Below, piece after piece: positions 26,794 through 35,484 of a stretch of 64,000 nt of DNA. Position 1 is the stretch's first letter, and each line of letters opens with the position of its first letter. The notes under the pieces are model-generated. The model saw nothing but the letters and a program-made list of their open reading frames with translations. It was not told where the DNA came from and did no database searches. Source of the DNA: Azomonas macrocytogenes (GTDB lineage Bacteria > Pseudomonadota > Gammaproteobacteria > Pseudomonadales > Pseudomonadaceae); contig NZ_JACHXI010000008.1 of assembly GCF_014191985.1 (NCBI RefSeq), positions 1 through 64,000 of the forward strand, in the 5' to 3' direction. Both the position numbers and the translations under genes were made by a program.

Positions 26794-27140
26794 AAGGCCT
26801 CCTGAACAGGGTGTTCTTATCTCGTGTCCGCATGCTACGGCAGCAATACGCCATATCGGCCTCCTCACATTGGCTTATCCATCAGTTTCAAGATAGCCAA
26901 GTAATTGACCATACAGTGAAGACCGCTATTGATCTGGATCTATTCGCCTGAATATTCCCTGACTGTCTGGATGGTCAGAATTATCTGCAGCAATGCACGC
27001 TGGAAACGTCTTGATATCCCACCCGATGAACGGCTGCAAGCCAGCCTAAAAAACTGACTCAGCGCATGGTTTTTGGGTCTCCATTTGATGATTATCTATT
27101 CCCCAAGGAAATCAGAAAAAACAAATAATCAGGCAATACA
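26794..27140. other. intergenic stretch without recognised genes
   Basis: There is no coding signal on either strand. The right half turns AT-rich toward 27100, the start of a lower-G+C accessory stretch. Confidence 0.5.
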
Positions 27141-27419
27141 ATGGATAAAATTTTGTTTATTGCTCCATTTTTTATTGGTTTGACAACAAGTAACTGCCAG
27201 AAGGACGTTATTCCAGACATTGATGCGCTTTCAGCCAAAAATACCCCCTATATCAAACAGATAAATTCGCATCCTGCTCTTCTATACCTGCCGGAAAAAG
27301 ACAAAACACAAAAAACGCTGGATCCAATGTCTCCAGTTTTTCTGTACTCGCCATCGAATGAGCAAAATGCGAGGCTCGACAGTACGGAGCGACGCAATAG
27401 AACGCTCCTGGTTTTTTGA
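27141..27419 (+). CDS. hypothetical exported protein (weak)
   Basis: The 92-codon frame is AT-rich. It starts MDKILFIAPFFIGLTTSNCQ, a possible signal peptide (a Cys at 19, but TSNC is not a good lipobox), followed by a polar segment with PALLYLPEKDKTQ. The ATG has only a weak upstream site (AGGCAATACA). From about residue 70 the frame looks non-biological (NARLDSTERRNRTLLVF) and may be past a frameshift. I recognise no family. Confidence 0.3.
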   Translation: MDKILFIAPFFIGLTTSNCQKDVIPDIDALSAKNTPYIKQINSHPALLYLPEKDKTQKTLDPMSPVFLYSPSNEQNARLDSTERRNRTLLVF

Positions 27420-27754
27420 TCGATCGGTGGATACCTGGCTTTCACCCAACAAGCCAGCCACGACGCGTTCAAGCTTTTCACGAATCCGCGGCTCATCGAC
27501 TCTGCGCAAGTTTCCTTTTGCAGTAGAGATCAGCCAGTAGAATTTCGGAGCCTCCATGAATCGGAGATTCCCTTGAAGAAAAGCAGATTCACAGAAAGCC
27601 AGATTATTACAGTGCTAAAAACAGGCGAAACTGGCATAGGTAGGATAATGCGGACATCAAGGCGACGGCAAAGCCGTGATTGCTAAAAGCCAAAGCGCCA
27701 AGTATATGTTTACTCAAATAAATAAGCCTATGGAAATCCCGGAGCAGTTTTATC
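27420..27754. other. possible gene remnants, unassigned
   Basis: Short open frames exist on both strands. The minus-strand frame 27557-27282 includes REKLERVVAGLLGESQVS, which looks protein-like, but none has a convincing start or family. I read this as decayed accessory DNA. Confidence 0.3.
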
Positions 27755-28078
27755 TTAATTGTCCGGACACCCCGAAATTTCGGGATACAGGTAACGAATA
27801 GCATGGATCTTCCCCATGGAATCCTCATATGTCATTTGTGCTGGAATGACTCCGCAAAAATTCGGTTCAGGCGGGAAATATTCCATAGTCACTACCTTGG
27901 CAATATCCAAGCGCATTCCGTATTTATAGTTTTTGGCTTCGGGCACCTGTGAATACACGGTTGTATCCTCCAAGATTATGGGATCAGAAGTGCTACTTTC
28001 TCCCATGATCAAAGACGTAGGCAAAAGCATGGCCATTGCAAAAGACAATTTCATGGGCTTTATATTTACTGCGGTCAT
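27755..28078 (-). CDS. DUF2790 family periplasmic protein
   Basis: The 107-residue product has a signal peptide (core KLSFAMAMLLPTSLIMG) and the DUF2790 block. That block reads YKYGMRLDIAKVVTMEYFPP, then FCGVIPAQMTYEDSMGKIHA and RYLYPEISGC. The family is abundant in Pseudomonas, with small exported proteins often linked to stress or metal responses but of undefined activity. The ATG at 28078 is preceded by GGAGAAC at 5-7 bases; the internal ATG at 28054 lacks a ribosome site. It is monocistronic. Confidence 0.85.
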   Translation of the reverse strand: MTAVNIKPMKLSFAMAMLLPTSLIMGESSTSDPIILEDTTVYSQVPEAKNYKYGMRLDIAKVVTMEYFPPEPNFCGVIPAQMTYEDSMGKIHAIRYLYPEISGCPDN

Positions 28079-28134
28079 GAATGTTCTCCATTTGCTTAAT
28101 GCTTGTAGACATGCTTTTCACTATTAACACTAGT

Positions 28135-28505
28135 ATAGATTTTGGGTGCAGCTGCAGGAGACAACTCATGGTGGCGATGAGCGGCGTCAGACGACCTGCT
28201 TCACCCTTAGTAGGTCGACCTTGCTGGCCGGCGCTTGAGCGCTTGGATCGGTGACCTGCTGTTCGCGACTGCCGGCCACCCTGCGATGGTAGGAGAGGAG
28301 CTGGCGATTACCACCAGGTCACGCCGCTACGCGAGGAAGTCGCTGCGCTCGAGCTCGACAATTTCCAGAGAGTCGGGAAGCCTTCCTGAGCGAGGTCATC
28401 CGCTCTTTCAACGCTCGCATGAGCACCGGATTGCGGCCGACGATCTGTGGACGCGGGTCAGCCCCACCGCGCAGTGAACCGGACGGCCGTCGGGCGGAAC
28501 TACCC
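28135..28505. other. decayed coding DNA, unassigned
   Basis: Protein-like fragments occur in shifting plus-strand frames (e.g. VTPLREEVAALELDNFQ near 28320, and EVIRSFNARMSTGLRP near 28390) but no intact gene. The G+C rises compared with 27100-28130. This looks like remnants at the edge of the Ter island. Confidence 0.35.
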
Positions 28506-28507
28506 GC

Positions 28508-28539
28508 CCCGGTTTTCCCCACGCACGCGGGGATATTTC
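28508..28539. repeat. single type I-E-like CRISPR repeat remnant
   Basis: GGTTTTCCCCACGCACGCGG then GGATATTTCC (about 28510-28539) has the arrangement of a type I-E repeat (GxGTTCCCC-CGC-GCGGGGATxAACCG): CCCC and GGGG arms around a short loop, preceded by GTT and followed by GATA. Only one copy is present, no spacers are visible and no cas genes lie nearby. It may be a relic or a chance hairpin. Confidence 0.3.
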
Positions 28540-28559
28540 CTGGCAAGTGAGTAGGCTGG

Positions 28560-28746
28560 CGCAGCGTAGATAAACACCTCAACCCCCGCGAGGAATTTGC
28601 CGTTTTCACCGGTGATAGATCGAAGCATCGAGATCGAACTCGATGCCATCGGTAACGCCCAGGTCTCACAGACCGACGATGATTTCGCTCAGCCCCGAGG
28701 CCTCTTTCGACAGGGAGACGTTACCGCCTTTGGACAGATTTACAGC
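28560..28746 (-). pseudogene. decayed terD-family copy
   Basis: Reading left from 28746, AVNLSKGGNVSLSKEASGLS is a TerD-family N-terminus. It continues EIIVGL, a TGA, then DLGVTDGIEFDLDASIYHR, a second TGA, and a frame-shifted GENGKFLAGVEVFIYAAP. These align with the intact TerD just upstream ([32 protein letters not shown]). The start codon is lost (GGG in its place, though a ribosome site AAGGAG remains). It is a 5' fragment of a second TerD/TerE-type gene, at the downstream end of the ter operon. Confidence 0.8.
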
Positions 28747-28783
28747 CCCTTTTACTCCTTAGCTCGGTGCGGTGTGCGGTGGG

Positions 28784-29359
28784 TCAGAAGTTCAGGCCGT
28801 AGCCAGTGGCCAGGGCGCGTAGGCCGCCAGCATAGCCCTGGCCAATGGCGCGGAATTTCCACTCGCCGTTGTTGCGGTACAGCTCCGCGAAGATCATCGC
28901 AGTTTCGGTCGAAGCATCCTCGGCCAGGTCATAGCGAACGACTTCAGCGCCACTCACTTCGTTGACGATGCGGATGAACGAGCCACCAACTTGGCCGAAG
29001 TTCTGCTTGCGAACATCAGCGTCATGGATGGTTACGGTGAAGGCGATCTTGTCGACGTCTGCCGGAACGCGGCTCAGATCGACCTTGACGACTTCGTCGT
29101 CGCCGTCGCCAGCACCGGTACGGTTATCACCGGCGTGTTCGACAGAGCCATCCTGACTTTTCAGCTGGTTGTAGAAAATGAAGTCGGCTTCGCCGCGAAC
29201 TTTGCCGTTGGCACCCAGCAGGAAGGCGCTGGCGTCCAGGTCAAACTCGGCGCCGTCAGTGGCGCGAGGGTCCCACCCCAGGCCAACCAGGATCTTGGTC
29301 AGGGTCGGGTCGGTTTTCGAGAGGGACAGGTTGCCGCCTTTTTGAAGAGTCAGTGCCAT
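28784..29359 (-). CDS. terD: TerD-family stress/tellurite-resistance protein
   Basis: The 191-residue product is a complete TerD domain: [58 protein letters not shown], acidic calcium-binding segments ([16 protein letters not shown]) and [20 protein letters not shown]. TerD proteins bind Ca2+ and act with TerC at the inner face of the membrane in tellurite, phage and oxidative-stress resistance. It follows terC by 31 bases in the same operon. TerD and TerE cannot be separated by eye. Confidence 0.93.
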   Translation of the reverse strand: MALTLQKGGNLSLSKTDPTLTKILVGLGWDPRATDGAEFDLDASAFLLGANGKVRGEADFIFYNQLKSQDGSVEHAGDNRTGAGDGDDEVVKVDLSRVPADVDKIAFTVTIHDADVRKQNFGQVGGSFIRIVNEVSGAEVVRYDLAEDASTETAMIFAELYRNNGEWKFRAIGQGYAGGLRALATGYGLNF

Positions 29360-29390
29360 GGGTATAACTCCTTATGGTTGGTGCGGTTGC

Positions 29391-30425
29391 TCAGTTGTTT
29401 TCAGGTTGCGTTTCTTCCTTTTCCGGGAAGATCACGCTTGCGAGGATGCCGATCGCCAGGACAACCATAACGATTATCAGGCTGGTATTCGGGTCAATGC
29501 TGTAGCCGTGGTGGAACATGTGGTCGGTCGCGCTCAAGCCCAGCTTGATAGCGATGAAGAACAGCAGTGCGATTACCGCTTTCTCCAGATGGACCAAGTA
29601 GCGCTTCAGAGCTTCGAGGACGAAGTACATGGTCCGCAGGCCCAGGATCGCGAAGAGCATGGCCGAGTAGACGATCAGGGGCTCACGGCTCACCGCGATG
29701 ACGGCCGGAACGGAGTCGAAGGCGAACAGGATGTCCGAGACTTCGACCACAACCAGGCACAGGAACAGAGGGGTGGCGAACAGGGTGCCCTTCGCGGCCA
29801 GGGTCATGCCCTGGTTCTCGGTCTTCTGGACTTCGACCTCGAGGACCTTGCGAGTCACGAAGAACTTGTTGCCGTGCAGCTTGGGCCATACCGAGAACAG
29901 CTTCTGAGCGAAACGGTAGGCGAGGTGCTTGGAGTAATCCTCTTCCTCGTCATCGTCACCGCTGTTTTTCAGCATCATGACTGCGGTCCAGGCCACGATC
30001 AGCGCGAAAACGATCTCAACCCAAGGGCCGAAGGCAAGCAGGCCGGTACCGATGGCCACGAAGATGCCACGGAACACGATGGCGCCTATGATGCCCCAAT
30101 ATAGAATGCGGTGACGCAGACCGTCCGGCACTTTGAACCAGGCAAAAATCGCCATGAACACGAACAGATTGTCCACACTCAGGACTTTCTCCAGGGCGTA
30201 ACCGGTTACAAACAGGCTGGCGGCCTGCGGACCATGCTGGACGTACAGGAAGCCTGCAAATGCCAGTGAGATCGCGATCCAGAAGATCGACCAGATCGAG
30301 GCTTTGGTCAGCGAAACGGGCTTGTTGCCACGATGAGTGACCATGTCCAGCAGCAACGCGCCGAGCGCGATTGCTACGAATACCGCCATGGTCAGCGGTG
30401 GGAATCCAATGTGAGTAGCTTCCAC
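29391..30425 (-). CDS. terC: TerC-family integral membrane protein
   Basis: The 344-residue product has about nine membrane segments. It shows the TerC family hallmark GYALEKVLSVDNLFVF and, in the second half, SDILFAFDSVPAVIAV, whose acidic residues inside membrane segments are thought to bind metal. Related Alx/TerC proteins export Mn2+; in Ter systems TerC is the membrane anchor of TerB and TerD. A charged cytoplasmic loop (KNSGDDDEEEDYSKHLAYRF) lies mid-protein. It sits between terB and terD. Confidence 0.95.
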   Translation of the reverse strand: MEATHIGFPPLTMAVFVAIALGALLLDMVTHRGNKPVSLTKASIWSIFWIAISLAFAGFLYVQHGPQAASLFVTGYALEKVLSVDNLFVFMAIFAWFKVPDGLRHRILYWGIIGAIVFRGIFVAIGTGLLAFGPWVEIVFALIVAWTAVMMLKNSGDDDEEEDYSKHLAYRFAQKLFSVWPKLHGNKFFVTRKVLEVEVQKTENQGMTLAAKGTLFATPLFLCLVVVEVSDILFAFDSVPAVIAVSREPLIVYSAMLFAILGLRTMYFVLEALKRYLVHLEKAVIALLFFIAIKLGLSATDHMFHHGYSIDPNTSLIIVMVVLAIGILASVIFPEKEETQPENN

Positions 30426-30436
30426 GGAACAGCTCC

Positions 30437-30886
30437 TTAGAGTTCGAAATCAGCTGGATTTAGACCCAGCTCAAGACAGATTAGGCGGCAGGCCGCTTTT
30501 TCTTTGTCATCGAAGTTGCCATCCGACGCGCCAATTGCGCAAGCAACGCGTACCAACAGTCGGGCAGAACCGTCGTTTCCCTTGATCTTGCTGATGGTTT
30601 TCAGGGCTTCTGCCTGGCCGATCTGGAAGTCGAACTCGAACTTGCCACAGGCGTCGTTGAATACTTTGATGACATCGTTCAGGTTAAATACTTTCAGCTC
30701 TGGCGAGTTGTTGATGAAGCCAGTCATCTTCATTTTTTCTGCCGAGGAAACCTCACCATCAGCCGTAGAGATCATTGCACAAGCCGACGCAGTCGCTTCC
30801 ATGAAATTCTTGTTCTTGAACTTCGCGACCTCGGCGGTCAGTGCATCGCGAGCTATTGCCGCATTCGTTTTAAGCCATTCCAGCAT
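30437..30886 (-). CDS. terB: TerB-family protein
   Basis: The 149-residue helical protein contains the TerB core: MEATASACAMISTADGEVSS, FNDACGKFEFDFQIGQAEAL and VACAIGASDGNFDDKEKAAC, with paired acidic metal-binding motifs (ADGE and DGNFDD). TerB interacts with TerC and links it to cytoplasmic partners. It is 11 bases upstream of terC. Upstream lies a GCGGGGC/GCCCCGC hairpin (30904-30923) and then the terA remnant. Confidence 0.94.
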   Translation of the reverse strand: MLEWLKTNAAIARDALTAEVAKFKNKNFMEATASACAMISTADGEVSSAEKMKMTGFINNSPELKVFNLNDVIKVFNDACGKFEFDFQIGQAEALKTISKIKGNDGSARLLVRVACAIGASDGNFDDKEKAACRLICLELGLNPADFEL

Positions 30887-30932
30887 TCTGCTTCCCTCGT
30901 GAGGCGGGGCCGCAGAGCCCCGCTGATATTGC

Positions 30933-31073
30933 TTATTTCGAGCTGGCGGACCAGCGCATGACCCAGCCGCAGGCTTGATCCATGACGCGATGTCCTTGGT
31001 GGAAATCGACTCTGCGGGTGACTTTAACAGCCCGGTTATCGTTGAGATCGAAACTGACCTTGTTTTCGTAGGT
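30933..31073 (-). pseudogene. terA: terA 3' remnant, N-terminal part deleted
   Basis: On the minus strand YENKVSFDLNDNRAVKVTRR, then VDFHQGHRVMDQACGWVMRW and SASSK-stop, resembles the C-terminus of TerA, which normally lies upstream of terB. Only about 45 codons remain. Upstream it is joined out of frame to a short ORF that starts ATG at 31137, overlapping the CitE-like stop as ATGA (MTRQMFEAGLQEAKVL...). A deletion therefore fused another gene's beginning to the terA end. Confidence 0.75.
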
Positions 31074-31133
31074 TGAAGTCCAAGACCGGCAGCACCTTGG
31101 CTTCCTGTAGACCGGCTTCGAACATCTGCCGGG

Positions 31134-32084
31134 TCATCGACCGGCCTCGGCCAGGCGAATAGGCTGCTCGCTGCCAGTAACCTCAGCTTGCTTCACGCCC
31201 TGCCATTTCGCGCGTTCGAGGATGTTGGTGGCCCACTTGTAGTGAGTCGCCGATTCACACATCGCATTGTTGTGTTTGAAGACAGCCGGAGTCATATCGT
31301 TGACGATCAACTTGGCGCAGTTGAGGTCTTCGAGGCTGACGCGAAGCGCGTCCTGGATGATGTTGATCTGGCTCGGGTGGATCGCTGTCTTGCCAACCAA
31401 CCCGTGGGCGATATCCAGCTCCAATTCTTGTTTGAGCAGGTGCGGCGTAGCGAGCTGCTCGAAAACGGGCGCGGTAAGGGCGAACCCCTGCGAGCCCATG
31501 ACCCCGGCGAGCATTGGAATGACGTAGCTCATGGGGGTGCTGTAGAGCGTTGTGGCTGGGTTGCGACGTAGACCCAAGCACCCCATCAGATCGTTGCCGC
31601 CAATGCGCAGAGCGATGATCCGGTGGTTCAAATTGGCCTTCAGTGCCTGCCCCAGCTCAACCATCGCGCCGGGGTTGTAGACCTCATGGGTTTCCAAGGT
31701 CGGCATGAGAAGCAGGTCAGGGTTGGTCATCGCCTGCTCCCAGGCGTCAAGGTTGCGCATGCTCAGCTTGGGAACGACGAACCCATTCACGTGCGCGATC
31801 AAGGTCCATTCGTTCAGTACGGCCGCCATCTCCGAATCTCGCGGGCGAACGAACAACAGAGGACCATCCGCCGGGCGACCACCACGTTGATGGATCGCTG
31901 CCAGCAGGTTGTCGAGATTGCTCAGCGCAGTGGCGACATCAATGTCCGCCACTGCGTCTTCCAGGCAAACCACCAGCGAGCGCAATTCAGGCAGTTTGTT
32001 ACGGAAAACGACGTCAAGCAGATCCTCGCGGGTGGCGGGCATGTAGAGCGTGGCCCCGAGGGCGTACGGTGAAAGAGTCTTCAT
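31134..32084 (-). CDS. CitE-like HpcH/HpaI aldolase/lyase of the Ter module
   Basis: The 316-residue TIM-barrel product resembles CitE/HpcH. It contains MPATREDLLDVV, LRSLVVCLEDAVADIDVATA (an ED pair used for Mg2+), LLFVRPRDSEM, PKLSMRNLDAWEQAM, and TLETHEVYNPGAMVEL carrying the second metal acid. It overlaps the StiP gene stop by 1 base. CitE-like genes accompany ATP-grasp, PRTase and HAD genes in Ter islands, where a role in making a nucleotide- or sugar-like product has been proposed. The substrate is unknown. Confidence 0.88.
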   Translation of the reverse strand: MKTLSPYALGATLYMPATREDLLDVVFRNKLPELRSLVVCLEDAVADIDVATALSNLDNLLAAIHQRGGRPADGPLLFVRPRDSEMAAVLNEWTLIAHVNGFVVPKLSMRNLDAWEQAMTNPDLLLMPTLETHEVYNPGAMVELGQALKANLNHRIIALRIGGNDLMGCLGLRRNPATTLYSTPMSYVIPMLAGVMGSQGFALTAPVFEQLATPHLLKQELELDIAHGLVGKTAIHPSQINIIQDALRVSLEDLNCAKLIVNDMTPAVFKHNNAMCESATHYKWATNILERAKWQGVKQAEVTGSEQPIRLAEAGR

Positions 32085-33178
32085 CAGCTCACACTCCGGA
32101 TGATCGTCACTGCCCGGTACGGCCCAAGATCGGAGCCGACTTCCTCTACGGCTACGCCCGCACGCTCGGTCAGGTGCATCAGCAGCTGGACGTCACTGTC
32201 GTTGCGATCCCGAACCAGCACGTGGTTGGGAACGCGACGCAGAACGGCCCGGGTAGCCTCGGCGATACCAGGCTTCACGCGATTCATGTTCGTGATGCCA
32301 AAGCGTGCGGCGAGAGAGTCCACCACACTCAAAGCTGCAGCCTGAAGCTCCAGGCGTTGGCTTTCAGTCCACGGTGATGCCGGGGCAACCGGGGCAAGCA
32401 TCTGGCGCTCGGCTTCAATCTGCTCGATGAACTCACGGGTGACATCGTGTTCATGCAGGTGGTCGTAGACCAGGCACCCATGCAGGCCGCCACCGGCTGG
32501 CCAGATAGAACGCGAAACCAGACCCGAAACAGTTGCCCCCAGAATACCGGAGGGGATTACCCAATCCTCTGCAGAGGCGGACAGCCAGGCTCGACCGCAA
32601 GGATCGGCCAGCACCACCAGGCGCGGCTCTGCCGGGAAGCGCGAGTCACCGTGGAGGCTGCGCTTGATCTCACCGGAGATAGCCCCTTTGCCGGTCCAAC
32701 CGTCGACGAAGACGAGGTTTTCCGCGCCGTGAACCTGGATGATCGATTCCAGCGCAACGGTATCGATCCCGCGGTCACGGATGATGCTGATCCCATAATG
32801 GCTGGTTTCTCGGCCCATTTCGATCAGCGCGCGGCGCAGCAGCACACCAAGCGGGAGCCCCGCGCGGACGAAGGACACCAGTACAATGGTGTGGCCGGCA
32901 CAGGCGCTATTCAGCGCCATAGCCAGGGATTGAACGTCCGCGGCCATTCGGGTGCCGTTCTGCACCAGCGCCCGCTCGTAGAGCGCTTTGTGGACTTCAG
33001 TCGGAGCAGTCTCCAGGCTGATCATCTCGGAGTAGTGCTTCTGCTTTGTCTGGATCAGGCGCTCCTTCTCTTCGACATCCGTTACGTCCATCTGGACAGG
33101 CCGGAGGAGAAAGTGGACATCACCGGGTGTGTAACTCCCGCTTCCGACGGTATGCAGGTTGTTCAGGGTGTTATCCAT
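32084..33178 (-). CDS. StiP/PRTase-like protein with C-terminal PELOTA-like domain
   Basis: The protein has about 364 residues from the ATG at 33178, which overlaps the HAD stop codon (ATGGATAA). The longer upstream frame reads through the HAD gene and is not used. YTPGDVHFLLRPVQMDVT opens the StiP-type domain (annotated as cysteine protease or PRTase in databases). VSFVRAGLPLGVLLRRAL and FVDGWTGKGAISGEIKRSL resemble a phosphoribosyltransferase fold with a PRPP-like loop. The last about 90 residues (ADSLAARFGITNMNRVKPG, DSDVQLLMHLTERAGVAVEE) fit the PELOTA RNA-binding-like domain. It is a signature gene of Ter-linked biosynthetic islands. Confidence 0.83.
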   Translation of the reverse strand: MDNTLNNLHTVGSGSYTPGDVHFLLRPVQMDVTDVEEKERLIQTKQKHYSEMISLETAPTEVHKALYERALVQNGTRMAADVQSLAMALNSACAGHTIVLVSFVRAGLPLGVLLRRALIEMGRETSHYGISIIRDRGIDTVALESIIQVHGAENLVFVDGWTGKGAISGEIKRSLHGDSRFPAEPRLVVLADPCGRAWLSASAEDWVIPSGILGATVSGLVSRSIWPAGGGLHGCLVYDHLHEHDVTREFIEQIEAERQMLAPVAPASPWTESQRLELQAAALSVVDSLAARFGITNMNRVKPGIAEATRAVLRRVPNHVLVRDRNDSDVQLLMHLTERAGVAVEEVGSDLGPYRAVTIIRSVS

Positions 33179-33929
33179 TGATCGCACCCTCCACCATTTT
33201 CGCCAGTTGGCTGCTCGCCGGGGTTGCCCACATGTGGCACTCATCCATGAAGCCCAGGTCTGTGATGCTATCGCCGAACCCCAGCACTGGGCGTTCACCA
33301 TTGACCGCGCGATCACGGCGCAGCCATTCCTGAACAGCCAGACGCTTGGCCAGGCCATTCGGTAGAAAGGCCAGATTATTGGTGTTGGCGTGGATGTGCA
33401 TGCCATTCAACAACCCGCGAGCCTGGACTTCAGCCAGGACCGTGCCGAGCACGGAGTCATCAGCCTCGTTATGCTTGGTCACCACGTAATGGCGCAAGCC
33501 CTCCTCCTCGACAACCCAGCCGCGAAGGGAAATACCCAACTCTTGGCCGATTGCGAGCGTTGCTTCGCTGAGGCCGGGCAGGCGAGCCTGGAAGTCGGCA
33601 AGCACCGCGGTCATGCGAGTATTCCAGTGCTGATCCAACTGGCCCTCAGGATCGAGGATCACGCCGCCATGGGCGCAGACAGCTCCGTGGCTGAAAGGCA
33701 GCTTCACGCGGCTGTAGGCCTCGACACTGCGCGCAGTGACCGGGACGACATCGGCAGTCGCGAGCAGCCATTGCGCAAAGGACTTCTGTACAGGGCTCAT
33801 ATAGCCGTTCGGCTGACCATGTACGTCGAGGGTTGCGGTGTGGCGCTGCGTCGCTTCCCTCATTTTGCGGGCGGTCTGGAACAGGGTGTCATCGAGATCG
33901 ACGAATACCAGAGGGCGATTACTGCTCAT
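33171..33929 (-). CDS. HAD-family hydrolase of the Ter module
   Basis: The 252-residue product starts MSSNRPLVFVDLDDTLFQTA, HAD motif I with the nucleophile DLDDT. Motif II is VVPVTARSVEAYSRV (a T after PV), and motif III/IV is at GDSITDLGFMDEC with preceding conserved residues. The Cof-type cap suggests a sugar-phosphate or nucleotide phosphatase. The ATG at 33929 overlaps the PRTase-TRSP gene by 11 bases and follows GGAGG. It is one of five tightly overlapping genes. Confidence 0.9.
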   Translation of the reverse strand: MSSNRPLVFVDLDDTLFQTARKMREATQRHTATLDVHGQPNGYMSPVQKSFAQWLLATADVVPVTARSVEAYSRVKLPFSHGAVCAHGGVILDPEGQLDQHWNTRMTAVLADFQARLPGLSEATLAIGQELGISLRGWVVEEEGLRHYVVTKHNEADDSVLGTVLAEVQARGLLNGMHIHANTNNLAFLPNGLAKRLAVQEWLRRDRAVNGERPVLGFGDSITDLGFMDECHMWATPASSQLAKMVEGAING

Positions 33930-35046
33930 CGACGATGACCTCCGCATTCAGGGCTTCAACCAGTGCGGCAGGGACAGCCTGTGCGGGCGTTTCAGTGCAA
34001 ATCAGCACACGGTCAAACTGACCGGGCTGGACATTGTAGAGGAAATTGGGGATGCCGAGGCCATAGTTGTCCGAGAACGACAGCGCATGTTCGATAGCAT
34101 GGCCAATGGCGATCGGTGAGCGGCTGGTGGAGCTGAAATGCACATCAACGCCAGCACGTTCCAGGCGCTCTGCCAGGAGGAAGGGTCGCCACACGAACTC
34201 ACTGGTTCCGATCACGATGACCCGCTCGCCAGGCTTGACCTGCAGATCCGGAGCCAGGGTGTCTACCACATTGCGGACGCCAAGGCGGCCCCAGTCCTTG
34301 CTTGGCGATAGCGGCCATTCGCCTACGGCGACCGCTCCGACATCCGGCATGTCCGGCAGCAGGGTATCGGCGTCCTCGATAAAGCGGTAAGAGCCCTGCA
34401 GCAGCGAAACCTGATCTGCAGACGTGCCAATGGTGTTGCGAACTGCACCGGCAGACCAATCCGTCAGAACGCAGGTGACTACGCGCTCGACTTTGGTCAG
34501 GCCAGCATCGACCAGAGCGCGGTACAGATTGACGAAGGTCTTTCCAGTGGAAGCCTCGTCGTCGACCAGCACCAGCGAGCGAGCGGGCAGCATCATTTCC
34601 CGAACATCGGGATCGATCGGCAGGTGAATCAGGTGCGCACTGGCATGGCTGTGCTCTTCTTCGAACCGGGTGAACAGTTCAGTGCCCAGCGGGTGGCGCG
34701 TGCTGAGCATGTAGACCGTGTCCGGGCGAGTAGCGCTGTAGGCGCGATGAACGCCGGCACCCAGGCCCACGGCAGTCTCGGCCATGCCGATCACAAGGAC
34801 CGGGCCGGGCAAGTCGGCCGGAATCTTGGCAGCCAGGTTTTCGAAACTGGCCGCCATCGACGACGGACGCACCGGGATATGACGTCCCAGCACTTTGGAA
34901 ACGAACAGAAATGCACGTTTGGGATTACGGCGCTCGGCGAATCCGAACAGGGAGTCCGGGGCCATGACTGCATCATCAACTTTGACTTCGAGCCGCCCGC
35001 GTACCAGTTGCGCGCTGAGCGTTGTCGTTACGGCAATACTTTCCAT
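33919..35046 (-). CDS. phosphoribosyltransferase with TRSP domain (Ter module)
   Basis: The 375-residue product has an N-terminal PRTase domain. VLVIGMAETAVGLGAGVHRA is the early loop and LVLVDDEASTGKTFVNLYRAL is the classic PRPP-binding DDE.STGKT signature. The second half (LGVRNVVDTLAP, RVIVIGTSEFVWRPFLLAER, DVHFSSTSRSPIAIGHAIEH) is the TRSP domain, named for its TxRSP motif. The ATG at 35046 (MESIAV) follows AGGA at 9 bases; longer starts at 35055/35106 lack one. The family is known almost only from Ter islands; the base it handles is unknown. Confidence 0.88.
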   Translation of the reverse strand: MESIAVTTTLSAQLVRGRLEVKVDDAVMAPDSLFGFAERRNPKRAFLFVSKVLGRHIPVRPSSMAASFENLAAKIPADLPGPVLVIGMAETAVGLGAGVHRAYSATRPDTVYMLSTRHPLGTELFTRFEEEHSHASAHLIHLPIDPDVREMMLPARSLVLVDDEASTGKTFVNLYRALVDAGLTKVERVVTCVLTDWSAGAVRNTIGTSADQVSLLQGSYRFIEDADTLLPDMPDVGAVAVGEWPLSPSKDWGRLGVRNVVDTLAPDLQVKPGERVIVIGTSEFVWRPFLLAERLERAGVDVHFSSTSRSPIAIGHAIEHALSFSDNYGLGIPNFLYNVQPGQFDRVLICTETPAQAVPAALVEALNAEVIVDEQ

Positions 35047-35484
35047 GGACCACATTCCTAGATTGGCGCGAGGTCGAGAACTTAACGCCTCTTCCCGGGG
35101 ATTCAAGTCAAAGCGCCTCTATGGATTTCGAGCCTCGATTCACCATAGAGAAGACTGGCCTTCACGAGCCATTTCGGCAGTCGTGAAGATGATGCTGCAG
35201 TTGCTCTTTTCCTGAGTCCCACTCCATTCCATCCTGTCGCGGGACGTCTGGAGCAGAGCGGGATCGCCTTTAGGATGGCATTTTTCGTCTACCGGTAGTA
35301 AAGCAACCGCAGCGTACTCCCCGAAGGCCGAAGAGTTACCACATTCTAGAATCCATGCGCTCCGTGCACTCGATAGTGCGCTGTTTGCGCTAGGCGCCAG
35401 CCCCATCATCCCTCGCGCTCTCCTTGAGTAATACCTTCTTCAACTTTAGGAAGGCAAAAATGACATCAAATTTCTTACGTCAAT
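35047..35484. other. gap inside the Ter module
   Basis: A minus-strand frame of 89 codons (35409-35140) has an AAGGAG 10 bases before its ATG, but the protein (e.g. AAVALLPVDEKCHPKGDPAL) is unfamiliar and low in structure, so I do not call a gene. A GGGGAGTA motif sits at about 35320 on the minus strand (35316-35323). The gap probably holds the promoter and leader of the PRTase-to-terD operon. Confidence 0.35.

Noticed and set aside
25709-26896. 395-codon plus-strand frame over dusC
   Set aside because: It is antisense to dusC, whose motifs are unambiguous.
29358-30104. 248-codon plus-strand frame over terC
   Set aside because: Its acidic, Gln/His-rich composition is typical of an antisense shadow of a membrane-protein gene.
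33179-33406. N-terminal extension of the StiP-like gene
   Set aside because: It overlaps the HAD gene in another frame; the ATG at 33178 matches the family start.
35140-35409. 89-codon frame with an AAGGAG upstream
   Set aside because: Its composition is unlike neighbouring proteins and no domain is visible; left as unassigned gap.
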